Positions 41,665 through 52,489 of a stretch of 64,000 nucleotides of DNA are shown here, in pieces. The stretch spans positions 6,477,052 to 6,541,051 of the forward strand of contig OY754973.1 in the NCBI GenBank assembly GCA_963576475.1, written 5' to 3'. The notes below the pieces were generated by a model, which saw nothing but the letters and a program-made list of their open reading frames with translations, did no database searches and was not told the origin of the DNA. Within the stretch, counting starts at the first letter, position 1; each line of letters opens with the position of its first letter. The position numbers and the translations under genes are program-made. Source of the stretch: Molanna angustata (lineage: Eukaryota > Arthropoda > Insecta > Trichoptera > Molannidae).

Positions 41665-43127
41665 TGGTCAATAATCAAAAAAAAAAAATTTGCTAACTAC
41701 GACATCTAGATATGAGTATTTTAAATTTATCGAAACTATCAAACAGAAGAACGATTTGTGATTTGATTTGTTTATTTAAAATAATCAACGGTATATTGGA
41801 CACCCCAGCACGCTAAGTCTGTAAGTAGATCTCGACCGATAAATGTCGAGATTAACTGTCAAAATATCGACTAGTCGATATTTTGACAGTTTTGGTAGTC
41901 ACTAAGCAGATAACGCGTCGAATCGTTCTCGCCCACATATTTGACGGCGAGATTGGGTCGACATCGAGTCGAGTGACAAGATCTAACGCCGCCATATTGA
42001 ATAAAATGTCATTTTTTACGCGAACAATGCCAAATTTCATATTTATTTTGAGAATAATTATATAAACGGGTTAAACGACGCCGTTTAAGAGATTCTTCAA
42101 ACCCTTTAAATATTCCGCGTAATTCATTTATTGCTAATTACCACGTAACAAAAGTTTTATATGGTTGTATATTTATTGGAAATATGCGTCCGTACTTAGA
42201 TTATAACATTATAATTCTATGCGTCCGTAAATGTTTTCCGTAGGTATAGATTTGAAATAATTTTTGATTTTGAGAAAGTATTCTTGTAAGCTATTTTATC
42301 ACATATGTAGTTTAACACTTAACAAAAGAAAATTCGGCGTAGTTTTTTGTAAAAAAATAACACGCTGCTGTCATCACACTTGATAAATTGATCGAAATAT
42401 TATTTAAAATAATTTTTAAAATTACTCTCAAAACATTCAATAAACACAAAAGAAGTTAATTTAATCGTATTATAACTTGCTTTCGTGCTTAAAAATATGA
42501 CCATATGATATTTATTTAACAAATTTAAGTAAACAAATTTGACATTTATTCAAATCATGGGGAAAATATTGTGTATTGCCATACATGATAATTCAAAAAT
42601 GTACCGCAAGCCAGCCTAACGGCGACAAATACTAATAAGTGCATTTACGAACTCGACAGCGCTTAGTGACTACGAATTGTCGTCACGAGCGTAAACATGG
42701 CGAGAAGAGCGGCGATACGTTGTCGGATCTCGATTTTTTTACTGACTTGGCCTGCTGACCTAGTTGAAATGATAAAATTCAGAGTACCTACAAGGTTTGC
42801 TTTACGTCAAAATGCACCTTTTCATATACATAGAGAATCTTCGAAATAACTTTATTATTAACTCACCAATACATAGATTGCACCGCCTTGGAAACCAATA
42901 TAGTGGTGTTGATATATTATTTAATGTACACACTATAGATGGTTTCAAAAGGGTGCTTAGCGCATATTATATTTTTTGAATTTTACTTTGCTTTGTTTAT
43001 TTTTGTTGTTTAAAGTGAATATGTAAAACTGTTTATTTTTTTTTCTTCTTTTATGTCTAGTTTTTTTTTTATCATTTATCTCTATTTTCTTTTATTATGT
43101 TGTATTATGTTGTTTTATATTGTCCTT
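41665..43127. other. Intergenic sequence between the Hem upstream module and Copia
   Basis: Contains the palindrome at 41854; otherwise no gene. T-rich just before the Copia insertion (43020-43120). Confidence 0.5.
41854..41891. repeat. Perfect 38-bp palindrome
   Basis: AACTGTCAAAATATCGACT followed directly by its exact reverse complement, with no spacer. Function unknown; possibly the centre of a transposon dyad. Confidence 0.9.
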
Positions 43128-43132
43128 CCTTT

Positions 43133-43206
43133 TGTTGAAATATTTGTTAATTGTGTTAGTTGGCAACACTGTCTAGTCTGTCATGTCAGTTAATGTGAGC
43201 CCAACA
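43133..43206 (+). repeat. Left LTR of the Copia element
   Basis: 74 bp from TGTTGAAATATT to GAGCCCAACA, identical to 47703-47776; followed by the primer-binding site. Confidence 0.9.
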
Positions 43207-43309
43207 GGTTATGGGCCCTACGAATTTTAAAGAAATTGTGTGTAGATTGTTGCGGTTTTTAATGTTTTTTTTTCATTTTTGTTCAATCTGACGTTTATAT
43301 TAGTGAATA

Positions 43310-46300
43310 ATGTCATCTCAATTCATTCTGGACAAGCTCAGGGGCCGTGAAAATTACAATACGTGGAAGTTCGCCGCCTAAGCATATTTAGAAGATAAGG
43401 ATCTATGGGAATGTGTTGAGGGTACAGAAAAAGACGAGAAAAAGAACAAAAAATGTCGTTCAAAGATTGTTTTGTTGATTGAACCAGTGAATTATGTCCA
43501 TGTGAAATCCGCAATAACAGCAAAGGAAGCCTGGGATAATCTTTCCGCTGCCTACGATGATAAAGGACTCACGCGGCGCGTAGGACTGTTGAGAACTCTT
43601 ATCACAACCAGACTGGAGAACTGTGAGTCTGTGGAGGAGTACGTCGAAAAAATTATCTCAACGGCGCTCAAACTAACCAACATTGGATTGAAAGTTGATG
43701 ATGAATGGGTGGGAACTATTCTTATCACGGGGCTTCCGGAAAAATATAACCCAAGAGAGTTCTGGGATTAAAGTGACAGGAGATGCGATCAAAGCAAAAT
43801 TACTACAAGATGTTTTGTACAGTAATACAAAAGTGGAACAATCTAGTGACATTGCAATGTATGGATCCAGCTCTTCAAGATGGGGAAAATACAACATATC
43901 CGGAACGAGTCGCCGTAATCCCAGAAGAATTATGGGTCAACCCACTTCAAATCATCCAGTTTCAGAAAATGGCACATCAAAAACTAGTATGGAAAGAATA
44001 AACACTCAAAACTACGCTGATCAGAAAAGAGGACCACGATGTTACCAGTGTAACAAGTATGGCCATATAGCGCGAAATTGTGATGGAACATATTTAAAAG
44101 ATGACAGTAAACAAAGACTAAATGAGAGTTCATGGTTTAGTGCTTTTTCTGCGAATTCTAAATCAGACAGTGAATGGTTCCTGGACTCAGGAGCCTCCGC
44201 ACATCTGACAATGACAGAAAATCTATTAAGTAATAAACAAAACTCTTCCCAATTGAATATAATCACTGCAAATGGTGATCAAATGATTACCAACACATCT
44301 GGAGACTTGCAATTATTGACATATTGTGGTGAATCTCCAATAAATGTACGTGATGTGTATTACGTCCCACAGATAAAAGTGAATTTACTGTCTGTCAGTA
44401 GAATTGTTTCTAAAGGTTATACAGTGATTTTTACCTCAAGTGGAGCAAAAATTTTCAACTGCAACAATGAATTAGTAGGAACAGCCTCACTGGTGAATAA
44501 TCTATTCAAACTGGATGTGCAATGCAATTTTGGCTTGTCCGTTCAAACAAAAGCTAATGATAGCACTCTTTGGCATAGAAGGATGGCTCACCTAAACTAT
44601 GATAGTTTGAATAAATTAAAAAATGGCTTAGTTCATGGAATACAGTTTTCTTCATGTAACCCACCTGATGTGTGTGAAGTTTGTGTGAAAGGAAAGGGTC
44701 ACAGGTTACCTTTTCAATTGAGCAGTTCTAGAGCTTCAAATCTACTCGAAGTGATCCACTCAGATCTTGTCGGACCAATGCAAGTTAATTCATTATCTGG
44801 CTCTAGATATATTCTCACTTTTTTGGACGACTTCAGCAGAAAATCCTTCGTCTATTTTCTGGCATCTAAGGATCAGGTAGTTGATTATTTCGTAACGTTT
44901 AAAAATCATGTTGAAACGCAAACTGGTAAAAGAATCAAGACTCTTCGTACTGATAATGGAGGTGAATATTGCAACAAGCAACTAGCCAAAATTTTGAATG
45001 ATTTTGGCATCAACCATCAGACCACTGTACCATATTCGCCAGAACAGAATGGTCGGGCGGAAAGACTGAATAGATCAATAATGGAACGTGCCAGGTGTCT
45101 TCTAATTGAAGCTGACCTACCTAATATTTTTGGGCCGAAGCAGTTTTTACTGCAGTACATCTGATAAACCGTTCCCCCAGTAAAAATGTGGATAAAACTC
45201 CCGAAGAAATGTGGTCAAGTAGAAAACCAACTCTGAGATACATAAAGGTGTTTGGCTGTAAAGCTTATGCACACATTCCTGATGCACACCGAAAAAAGTT
45301 AGATCCTAAATCAAGACCTTGCATTTTGGTGGGATACAGTCATCTGTCAAAGGCTTATCGTCTATATGACCCTATTAAAAAATGTGTTTTCGCTTCAAGA
45401 GATGTAATTTTCTCTGAAAATGAGAAAGGAGCTTCCTTTCTCACAAACAAACAGCCTGACTCAAGAGGATCATTTTCCCTGAAGTAGAAATTGACTGTTC
45501 AAATAAGGGCATTGAATCTCAAGAGCAAGACAATCCTGAAAATGCTGATTCTGAAAACTCCGAGGAAGAATTTTTTGGTTTTTCAGATGACAATGCAGAA
45601 TTCTTAAATCAGCATGTTGTGGACCCACAATCTGATCTGCAAACACAAAGCAGGACGAGAAAACTCCCACAAAAATATGATGATTATGTAGTTTATAATA
45701 CAAGTTTTAATGATGAACCTTCAGATCCTTTAACTATTGAAGAGGTGATGAACCGATCAGACAAACAACTTTGGATTGAAGCAATTTATCGTGAAATCAA
45801 GTCTCAAATGGATACCTAACAATACATGGGAATTAGTTGATCTTCCACCTGATAGAAAACCTTTGGACAGTAAATGGGTCTTTCGCACAAAGAGAGATGC
45901 AAATGGGGATATAGTCAAGCATAATGCTCGTCTAGTAGTGAAAGGTTGTGCTCAAAGAAGGGGTACTGATTTTGAAGAAACTTTTTCACCTGTAGTGCGA
46001 TATAGCTCAATTCGTTACCTAATGGCATTAGCAGCCGAATGTGATTTGGACATAGACCAGATGGATGCTGTTTCAGCATTTCTCCAGGGTGACCTTCAAG
46101 AGGAAATATACATGTATCAACCAATAGGATACCAGAAGTCAAATAAAGTTTGTCATCTAAGGAAAAGTATGTACGGACTAAAACAAGCAAGCCGCATTTG
46201 GAATATAAAATTGGATGCATGTTTAAAAAAAATTGGATTCCAGCAGTCAAGATTTGACCCATGTGTGTATGTGGGAAACAAAAATGCAGCTATTGTGATA

Positions 46301-47220
46301 ATTGCTGTTTGGGTGGATGACCTACTTATTTTCTCTAATGACAATTCATTAAAAGACAATTTTGAAATGACTGATATCGGTGAGGCAAAGTACATATTGG
46401 GATTCCAGTTGACTCGTGATAGGCAAAACAAAAAACTTTGGATGAGCCAACAAAGATACATTGAACAAGTCTTGAAGCGCTTTAATATGTACGAATGCAA
46501 TCCTGTGGACACTCCACTGAGCCCTCATGAAAAACTTTCAAAACAACAATCGCCAGATGATGAGAACACATCAGCTATGATGAAAAATATTCCGTACCAA
46601 GAGGCAGTTGGAAGTTTGTTATTTGCTTCTCAAGTCACCAGGCCTGATATCTCATTTGCAGTCAGTCTTGTGAGTCGTTTTAATAATAATCCAGGACAAC
46701 CACATTGGTCTGCGGTCAAACGAATCATGCGTTATGTGAAAGGACCTGCAGATTGGAAATTGGAGTTTGATGGATGCAAACCCTCATCAATTGTTGGTTT
46801 CTGTGATGCTGATTGGGCTAGTGATTGTGACGAAAGGCGTTCTGTGACAGGTTACATTTTTACCAAATGTAAAGGAGCAGTTTCTTTGGGCAACAAAGAA
46901 ACAACCAACTGTGGCATTGTCGACAACTGAAGCAGAGTACATGTCCATGTCTGCTGCGACACAAGAAGCACTGTGGCTGAGAGGGTTAGCTCAGGAAATA
47001 GATAATGCAACATATGATTCTCCTACAATAATTTATGTTGATAATCAGGGAGCGACAAATCTGGCTGTCAATGGATGTTACCAAGCAAGAACCAAGCATA
47101 TAGATGTGCGGCATCATTTCCTTCGTGAGAAAATTCAATCCAAATTGATCATACTCAAATATGTCCCCACTGTCGACATGGTAGCCGACTCCCTCACCAA
47201 AGCTTTGGATCGAGAAAAAT
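43310..47220 (+). pseudogene. Broken Gag-Pol of the Copia element
   Basis: Gag starts at ATG 43310 but has a TAA at 43379-43381 and a frame change near 43760. The zinc knuckle (CYQCNKYGHIARNC, about 44040), protease (WFLDSGASAHLT, about 44175), integrase HHCC and DDE core (LRTDNGGEY, PEQNGRAER), RT with VWVDDLLIF (about 46310) and RNase H (CDADWASD, LSTTEAEY) are all recognisable. Frames also change near 45130, 45465, 45815 and 46890. Most breaks are single-base shifts, often at short homopolymers, so some could be assembly errors; Hem and the neighbouring LINE show no such breaks. Deposited here as a relic of a mobile element. Confidence 0.9.
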
Positions 47221-47223
47221 TGA

Positions 47224-47680
47224 TAATAATAATAATAATAAATTTGAATTATTTTTATAGCGCCATTTTTGTGATAACCTCACCTCAAGGGCGCTTTGAA
47301 TATATTAGGGGTTATTGTAAGACTCGCGGAAGAAGTGAGTTTTTAGGTGTTTCCTGAATAGTGCTAAGTTGTCGATTTGCCTCAGTTCAGGTGGTAGTTT
47401 ATTCCACGAGGCTGGTCCGGCCACAGCAAAAGCACGATCACCGAAAGATGAAGTGTTGACTCTATTTATTTCAGTCAACTTGCCAATCACGGATGTGGTG
47501 GCTGACCGAAGTGTTTGTTGTCGCTCGTTTACGGTGAGAGGGATGCAGAAGTCTGAAAGATACGTGGGAGCCATGCCATGGATCGCTTTGAAAGTCAACA
47601 AACATAATTTGTACTTGATTCTCTCTGGCACTTTAAGCCAGTGAAGATATTAAGCCAGTGATGAGGTGCATTAGCAATCA
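47224..47680 (-). mobile_element. 5'-truncated CR1/L2-like LINE end nested in Copia
   Basis: On the minus strand, a 108-residue frame (47305-47631) carries FGDRAFAVAGPASWNKLPPE and LFRKHLKTHFF, the typical C-terminus of CR1/L2-type LINE ORF2. Its 3' end is an (ATT)n tail, seen as (AAT)n at 47224-47245 on +. It sits between the Copia RNase H and the right LTR. A target duplication is not clear. Confidence 0.75.
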
Positions 47681-47702
47681 AGGAATTACCAAATAGGGAG
47701 CG

Positions 47703-47776
47703 TGTTGAAATATTTGTTAATTGTGTTAGTTGGCAACACTGTCTAGTCTGTCATGTCAGTTAATGTGAGCCCAACA
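47703..47776 (+). repeat. Right LTR of the Copia element
   Basis: 74 bp, identical to the left LTR; preceded by a purine-rich tract and followed by the CCTTT duplication. Confidence 0.9.
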
Positions 47777-47936
47777 CCTTTAACTACTTTTTTATTATGT
47801 ACCTATGTTATTGATGTATTTTTTTTTATTATTATTATTAATACCAAAAATAAAAAAAATTACAAAATAAGTACAAGCAAAAAAAATACATCAGTTAAAT
47901 TACACTTAAAATTATTTCAAATATATGGGTTGGTTT

Positions 47937-47976
47937 GTACCACCTCACTAGGCCAGGCCTGTTCTGAGGTGGTATA
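47937..47976 (-). other. Stem-loop in the LINE 3' UTR
   Basis: Arms GTACCACCTCA and TGAGGTGGTATAC pair around a GC-rich loop, about 100 bases after the ORF2 stop. 3' hairpins of this sort are recognised by RT in some LINE clades. Confidence 0.6.
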
Positions 47977-48080
47977 CTAGTTACATAATAATTAGTTACA
48001 TAATATATGTTGTTATGTTGTGCAGTCTATGTTTCACTATGTTAGTCCTATGTGAGATTTGTTGTATACATAATATGTTG

Positions 48081-51041
48081 TTAAGGATTGACAATTTTCT
48101 GACAATAGTCAATCCCTTTATTATATAGCCACATATGAATTGTTAGTTTTAGTCTTGTTTTCTTCATTATCTGTATGTCCTTTATGTCTTTAGCAACTAA
48201 ATTTAGTATTTTTGGAGCCAAGTATTGATAATGTCTATGTCCGTATGCAGTATTCGTCTTCGGAGTGATTAGTTGAAGTCTGTGTCTTGTATCGTGAGAA
48301 TGTTGAGCAGTGATATGGTTTTCTTTATCGTTGTGAAAGTGTATTAGTATTTGTTTTACATAAAGTTGTGTTACAGTTAGTACGTTAAAGTCTTTAAATA
48401 GTTGAATGGTTGGGAAAATGAAAGGTTTTTTTGTAATTACTTTAATGAGAGCTTTTTGAGCTTTGAAGAGAGGATCCATATTTGTTTTAGCTGCACCTCC
48501 CCATCCAATCACTCCGTGAGAGATAATGGATTGTGCTAAAGCATAATATATAGTTTTAGTTTTTTGGTCCATTATATTACGAATGTTTTTGAATAAATAT
48601 ATAAGTTTTCTAATTTTTTTCGCAGTAGCGTTTATGTGTTCAGTCCATCTAAAGAAATTGTCAATGTAAATACCTAAGTATTTAATTTCCGCTGTCCTAT
48701 TGAGAGTCTTGCAGGAGCAACTTTGACTTCGAGTACAATCGTGTATAGTCAAGTTGCTGTCGAGCTTAGGTTGACGTCTAGGGTCTATACTAAAAGTCAT
48801 GTACTTTGTTTTTTCAATATTTAGTGTCAGTAGATTAACGTCTAACCATTGTTTAATTTTATCAAGTCCGACAGAGGCCCTATTGAATACTCCTGTCCAA
48901 GAGTCAGATGTAAAAATTATAACTGTGTCATCTGCATAACATGTCAAGTCCCCGTCGATATTTAATTGGCAAAGTGAGTTAATGTATAGTAGGAACAGAA
49001 TAGGCCCAAGTGTGCTACCTTGAGGTACTCCGTACGATAATTGTCTGTTTGAGCTTATTTCAGAATCAATATTTATTGAGTGAGTGCGATCAGTTATATA
49101 TGTCTTAAACCAGTTATATGACGTATCTTTTATACCAATATTCTCAATTTTCTTTAGTAGGATTTTATGAGATACCGTATCAAATGCTTTGCTCAAATCA
49201 AGAAACACAGCAATGCAATTTTTGTTTTGGTCCACGTTTTTTGAAATGTGTTTCGTGACTTTCAAGATTGCGTCTTGTACTCCCATATTTTCCCGAAAAC
49301 CAAATTGATTATTCGAGAGAATTTTGTGTTTGTCCAAGTATTCTACTAGTTGATATTTAACAAGATTTTCAAGAACCTTTGATAAAACATTTAAGAGCGA
49401 GATTGGCCTATAATTCGATGGACTCTGTTTGTCGCCGCATTTGTATATTGGGACAATATTGGCATATTTGAAATGATCGGGGAAGACACCACTAGAAATG
49501 CTTAGATTACAAATATGGGTAAATGGGATAGCTATTTGTTGTTTTATTTGCTTGATTAGTTTAGTGTCTAGTTTGTCGGGTCCGGTAGCGCAGTCGTTTC
49601 TCAGTCTATCTATTTGGTTAATTATGTTTTTGGTCTGAAAAGGTGTCATTGTGAATGTATTGTGTGTAGTAGTAGTGTTATTGAATTTGTTAGCTAGGGA
49701 TAGTTCATCGGTATTCATTTTGTTCAAGAGTTGATGTGCTAAAGTCTGTCCTATGTCCGCAAAGTAATTGTTTAGTGTCGTAGCTATTTCTGTTTTGTCA
49801 TTAATCTTCTTGTGATTATGTTCAATTTGTTTTAGTTTTACAGTTGTATTCCCACTTATATTGTTAATTTCTTTCACTGCTTTCCACAATGCTTTAGGAT
49901 CTTCTTTGTTTTCTGCAATTTTTCGTCTGTAATATTCTTCTTTAGTCTGCTTCACTAATATTCTGCAAATGTTTCTATATTTTTTGTAGTAAGTTAGTAG
50001 TCTATGGTTGTTTGGAAATCTAGAGACCTGCATATGAAGTTTGTCGCGTTTATGCAGACTTTTCACAATATTACTGTTGATCCATGGTCGAAGTTTTTTG
50101 TTTTTATGGTTCAGCGTCCTAATCGTAGTGTGTTTGGTGACACATGTGTTTACTTGTTCGATGAACATTTTCATTGCATTGTTGACATCATTTTCGTTGA
50201 GGATATTTGTCCAAGATAAAGTATCAAGCTCAGATTTTATCGAATTATAATCTGTAAATTTGCGAGGGTTTAAGTTTTGTGGAGTAGATTTTACGACATT
50301 ATTTTTATTGACAAAAGCAGCTATCGTGGCGAAGTGGTCAGTCACTGTTGTGTTTATCACGGCTGCTGTGATTTTGAGTGTGGTCCTGGCATATATATGA
50401 TCTATGCAGGATCGCGTAGAAGATGTTATTCTAGTGGGTAGATTTATGGCTGACAGAAAGCCATTACTTGCAAACAGGCATTCATAATCATCAGCTTGAT
50501 GGTGTCTTTCTCCTATAATATTAATATTTAAGTCCCCTGCTATGATACAGTTTCTGTATCTATTTTGACTTCTCAGAGCTTCATTCAAGGAGTTTATAAA
50601 CGGGGTTATATTGCTGTGCGAAGGGGAACGATAAATAGCAATTATGACTATTGAATCTAGACATTTGACGCATACGTTGTTTGCTTCCGTGATAGTAATC
50701 GGTACCGACGTACCACTTAAATGATCCCTTATGTAAACAACAACCCCCTCGGAACGATTTTTATGGTGTTTTGAAGTAAACACATCGAAGCCGTGAATTC
50801 TTGGTGCTGTAAAGTCATCGCTTATCCAGCATTCGGTAAGAATAATTATATCAAATTTAATCTTTATTTGTTCCAGTGAAACCAGTAGATTGTCAAAGTT
50901 TTTGGTAACGCTTCTGATGTTTTGGTTAAATATTTTGAAGTTATAATCCTCAGTAAAGTATGAAGCTGCCCTGGATGCGTCGACAATATTCATCGTTTCC
51001 ACATCAACTAAACTTTGCAATTCATCATCAATAAGAGCCAT
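48081..51041 (-). CDS. LINE ORF2: endonuclease-reverse transcriptase
   Basis: 986 residues, unbroken. The N-terminal APE-type endonuclease has FNQNIRSV, LTECWIS, IAGDLNIN, SCIDHIYA and TDHFAT. The central RT has GPDKLDTKLIKQ, NYRPISLLNVLSKVLE, FLDLSKAFDTVSH, GVPQGSTLGPILFLLYIN and the catalytic CYADDT. The C-terminal region lacks an RNase H. The protein would nick target DNA and prime reverse transcription of its own RNA. Ends near HMWLYNKGIDYCQK. Confidence 0.95.
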   Translation of the reverse strand: MALIDDELQSLVDVETMNIVDASRAASYFTEDYNFKIFNQNIRSVTKNFDNLLVSLEQIKIKFDIIILTECWISDDFTAPRIHGFDVFTSKHHKNRSEGVVVYIRDHLSGTSVPITITEANNVCVKCLDSIVIIAIYRSPSHSNITPFINSLNEALRSQNRYRNCIIAGDLNINIIGERHHQADDYECLFASNGFLSAINLPTRITSSTRSCIDHIYARTTLKITAAVINTTVTDHFATIAAFVNKNNVVKSTPQNLNPRKFTDYNSIKSELDTLSWTNILNENDVNNAMKMFIEQVNTCVTKHTTIRTLNHKNKKLRPWINSNIVKSLHKRDKLHMQVSRFPNNHRLLTYYKKYRNICRILVKQTKEEYYRRKIAENKEDPKALWKAVKEINNISGNTTVKLKQIEHNHKKINDKTEIATTLNNYFADIGQTLAHQLLNKMNTDELSLANKFNNTTTTHNTFTMTPFQTKNIINQIDRLRNDCATGPDKLDTKLIKQIKQQIAIPFTHICNLSISSGVFPDHFKYANIVPIYKCGDKQSPSNYRPISLLNVLSKVLENLVKYQLVEYLDKHKILSNNQFGFRENMGVQDAILKVTKHISKNVDQNKNCIAVFLDLSKAFDTVSHKILLKKIENIGIKDTSYNWFKTYITDRTHSINIDSEISSNRQLSYGVPQGSTLGPILFLLYINSLCQLNIDGDLTCYADDTVIIFTSDSWTGVFNRASVGLDKIKQWLDVNLLTLNIEKTKYMTFSIDPRRQPKLDSNLTIHDCTRSQSCSCKTLNRTAEIKYLGIYIDNFFRWTEHINATAKKIRKLIYLFKNIRNIMDQKTKTIYYALAQSIISHGVIGWGGAAKTNMDPLFKAQKALIKVITKKPFIFPTIQLFKDFNVLTVTQLYVKQILIHFHNDKENHITAQHSHDTRHRLQLITPKTNTAYGHRHYQYLAPKILNLVAKDIKDIQIMKKTRLKLTIHMWLYNKGIDYCQKIVNP

Positions 51042-51217
51042 TTCTGTTTAAATTGAAAGTATGTATTATGTAATAATCTATACCAGCAAACAATTTTGAG
51101 GTCTCAATTTGTAGTAAAAGGTGAATACCATACCATACAAAGAATTTTTCAGGTTTTGAATATCCATTTCAAAGGCGTAACAACGTGCATATCATCTTCG
51201 AATTAAAAGTCTTTATT

Positions 51218-51982
51218 TTAAAGCTCATCGAAGGTACGTTCATTTTTTATCTGTATAGTTTTAGATCCGTCTTCTTTACGAACAAAAACCTTACCACCCT
51301 TTACCCACACAAATGCGTATTTTTTTTCCTTTGCAGCACATTTTGCTTGATAAAGGAATCTCTTTGCTTGAGTGGTTAAGTCCTCGGACGCATAAATCGG
51401 AGTTCGCGGACCCGCTATTCCCAGACTACTGGTGTTTAATTTGTCCTCCTTATCCAAACTCTTGTTATAGTTCTTTACTTTTTGTATATAATGGTCTCTT
51501 TGCCAAATATATTTGAATCTTAGGATTACAGGCTTCGTCTTATTGGGAAAAGCCTTACCTGACTCCCTATAAACAGAATCAATATTTATTTTTGCTTTGT
51601 CCAAATTTACTAAATTATTCAAATTTGTTATAACCTCGTGTAAATTTTCTTCTACTGTTACTGGTATGCCTCTTATAGCTACATTATAGTTTTTTGAATA
51701 TCGTTCGTTGCTCTCAATTTTGTCCTCCAGATACAGCATCCGCTCCTCTAACTCCATGTTTTTCTTTTGCAATTTGTCCATTGATTTGATCTTCGAATCG
51801 AACTCATCCATTCTTTTGTTGAAGTCATCCATCTTCGCAGAACAAAAGTTGATAGACTCCTTGAAAAATCCGAATTCCTCACGCATCACGGTAAGTTGGG
51901 CTTGCATATTTGTAATTGCCTTCATTATTTCATACGGCGTTGGTTCCGGCACCTCAATAGGATTTGGCGACACCGGAGTCAT
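51218..51982 (-). CDS. LINE ORF1: coiled-coil RNA-binding protein
   Basis: 254 residues, 176 bases upstream of ORF2 on the same strand. A Pro-rich N-terminus is followed by a coiled coil (about residues 20-95, MDKLQKKNMELEERMLYLED) and an RRM/CTD-like part (NYNVAIRGIPVTVEENLHEV ... KPVILRFKYIWQRDHY), the layout of L1-type ORF1 proteins that coat LINE RNA. Confidence 0.85.
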   Translation of the reverse strand: MTPVSPNPIEVPEPTPYEIMKAITNMQAQLTVMREEFGFFKESINFCSAKMDDFNKRMDEFDSKIKSMDKLQKKNMELEERMLYLEDKIESNERYSKNYNVAIRGIPVTVEENLHEVITNLNNLVNLDKAKINIDSVYRESGKAFPNKTKPVILRFKYIWQRDHYIQKVKNYNKSLDKEDKLNTSSLGIAGPRTPIYASEDLTTQAKRFLYQAKCAAKEKKYAFVWVKGGKVFVRKEDGSKTIQIKNERTFDEL

Positions 51983-52149
51983 AGATAGTGCTTCCTGGAC
52001 ACCTGTCGGCGCTGGAGCAACAGTCGTGGGCGTAGACGTAGCGTAGACGTATTTACACTTATTGTTGTTTTGTTGTGCCTACATTGTTGTATTTATCTTG
52101 TATTTATCGTAAATACCCCATTAAGGGCGTATATATAATAAAGTAAATA

Positions 52150-52325
52150 AATAAAATAAATATATGGTCCCACGTTGAGACGCGCCAATTGATATAAAGA
52201 GGCTGGGAAGAAATATATTGGTCCCACGTTGGAATGCCAAATTGATAACTGAAGAGGCGGAGAAGAATAATACGGCTCCACGTTGGGACGCGAAATTGAT
52301 ATAAAAAACGCTGAAAAGAATAATA
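52150..52325. repeat. Tandem repeat with LTR-retroelement PBS-like core
   Basis: Nearly three units of about 60-65 bp, each with a version of GGTCCCACGTTGGGACGC followed by CAAATTGATATAAA. On the minus strand this reads as a primer-binding-site-like string (GCGTCCCAACGTGG). Probably debris of an LTR retroelement. Confidence 0.6.
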
Positions 52326-52489
52326 CAAATAAATATTAAACTCTGCCTCTGAAAATAAAAATCTATCGGCTGCAATGTGCCTGAAAAGACAAATACATAA
52401 AAAAAAGGAATGGTAAAAATAATATAGGTATACATTACTGGAAAGATCTTACCAAACAGCTCTCCAACTAGGACTTCGATGAACACCTA

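Larger units (their letters stand above)
43133..47776 (+). mobile_element. Full-length Copia-type LTR retrotransposon
   Basis: Two identical 74-bp LTRs (TG...CA), a CCTTT target duplication on both sides (43128-43132, 47777-47781), and a primer site GGTTATGGGCCC right after the left LTR, the classic Copia half-tRNA-iMet type. The coding order is Gag, protease, integrase, RT, RNase H, the Ty1/Copia order. A purine tract (aaatagggagcg) precedes the right LTR. The coding frame is broken by one stop and at least five frame changes, and a CR1-like fragment is inserted near the 3' end, so this copy is not autonomous. The LTRs are unusually short for Copia. Confidence 0.93.
47812..52050 (-). mobile_element. 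Apparently full-length two-ORF LINE
   Basis: Minus-strand element with an intact ORF1, an intact ORF2, a 3' stem-loop (47937-47976) and an A/AAT-rich 3' tail at about 47812-47840. The 5' border is uncertain and lies between 51983 and about 52090. Domain content suggests the CR1/Jockey group. I could not settle the clade or find a clean target duplication. Absence of frame breaks suggests a recent insertion. Confidence 0.85.
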
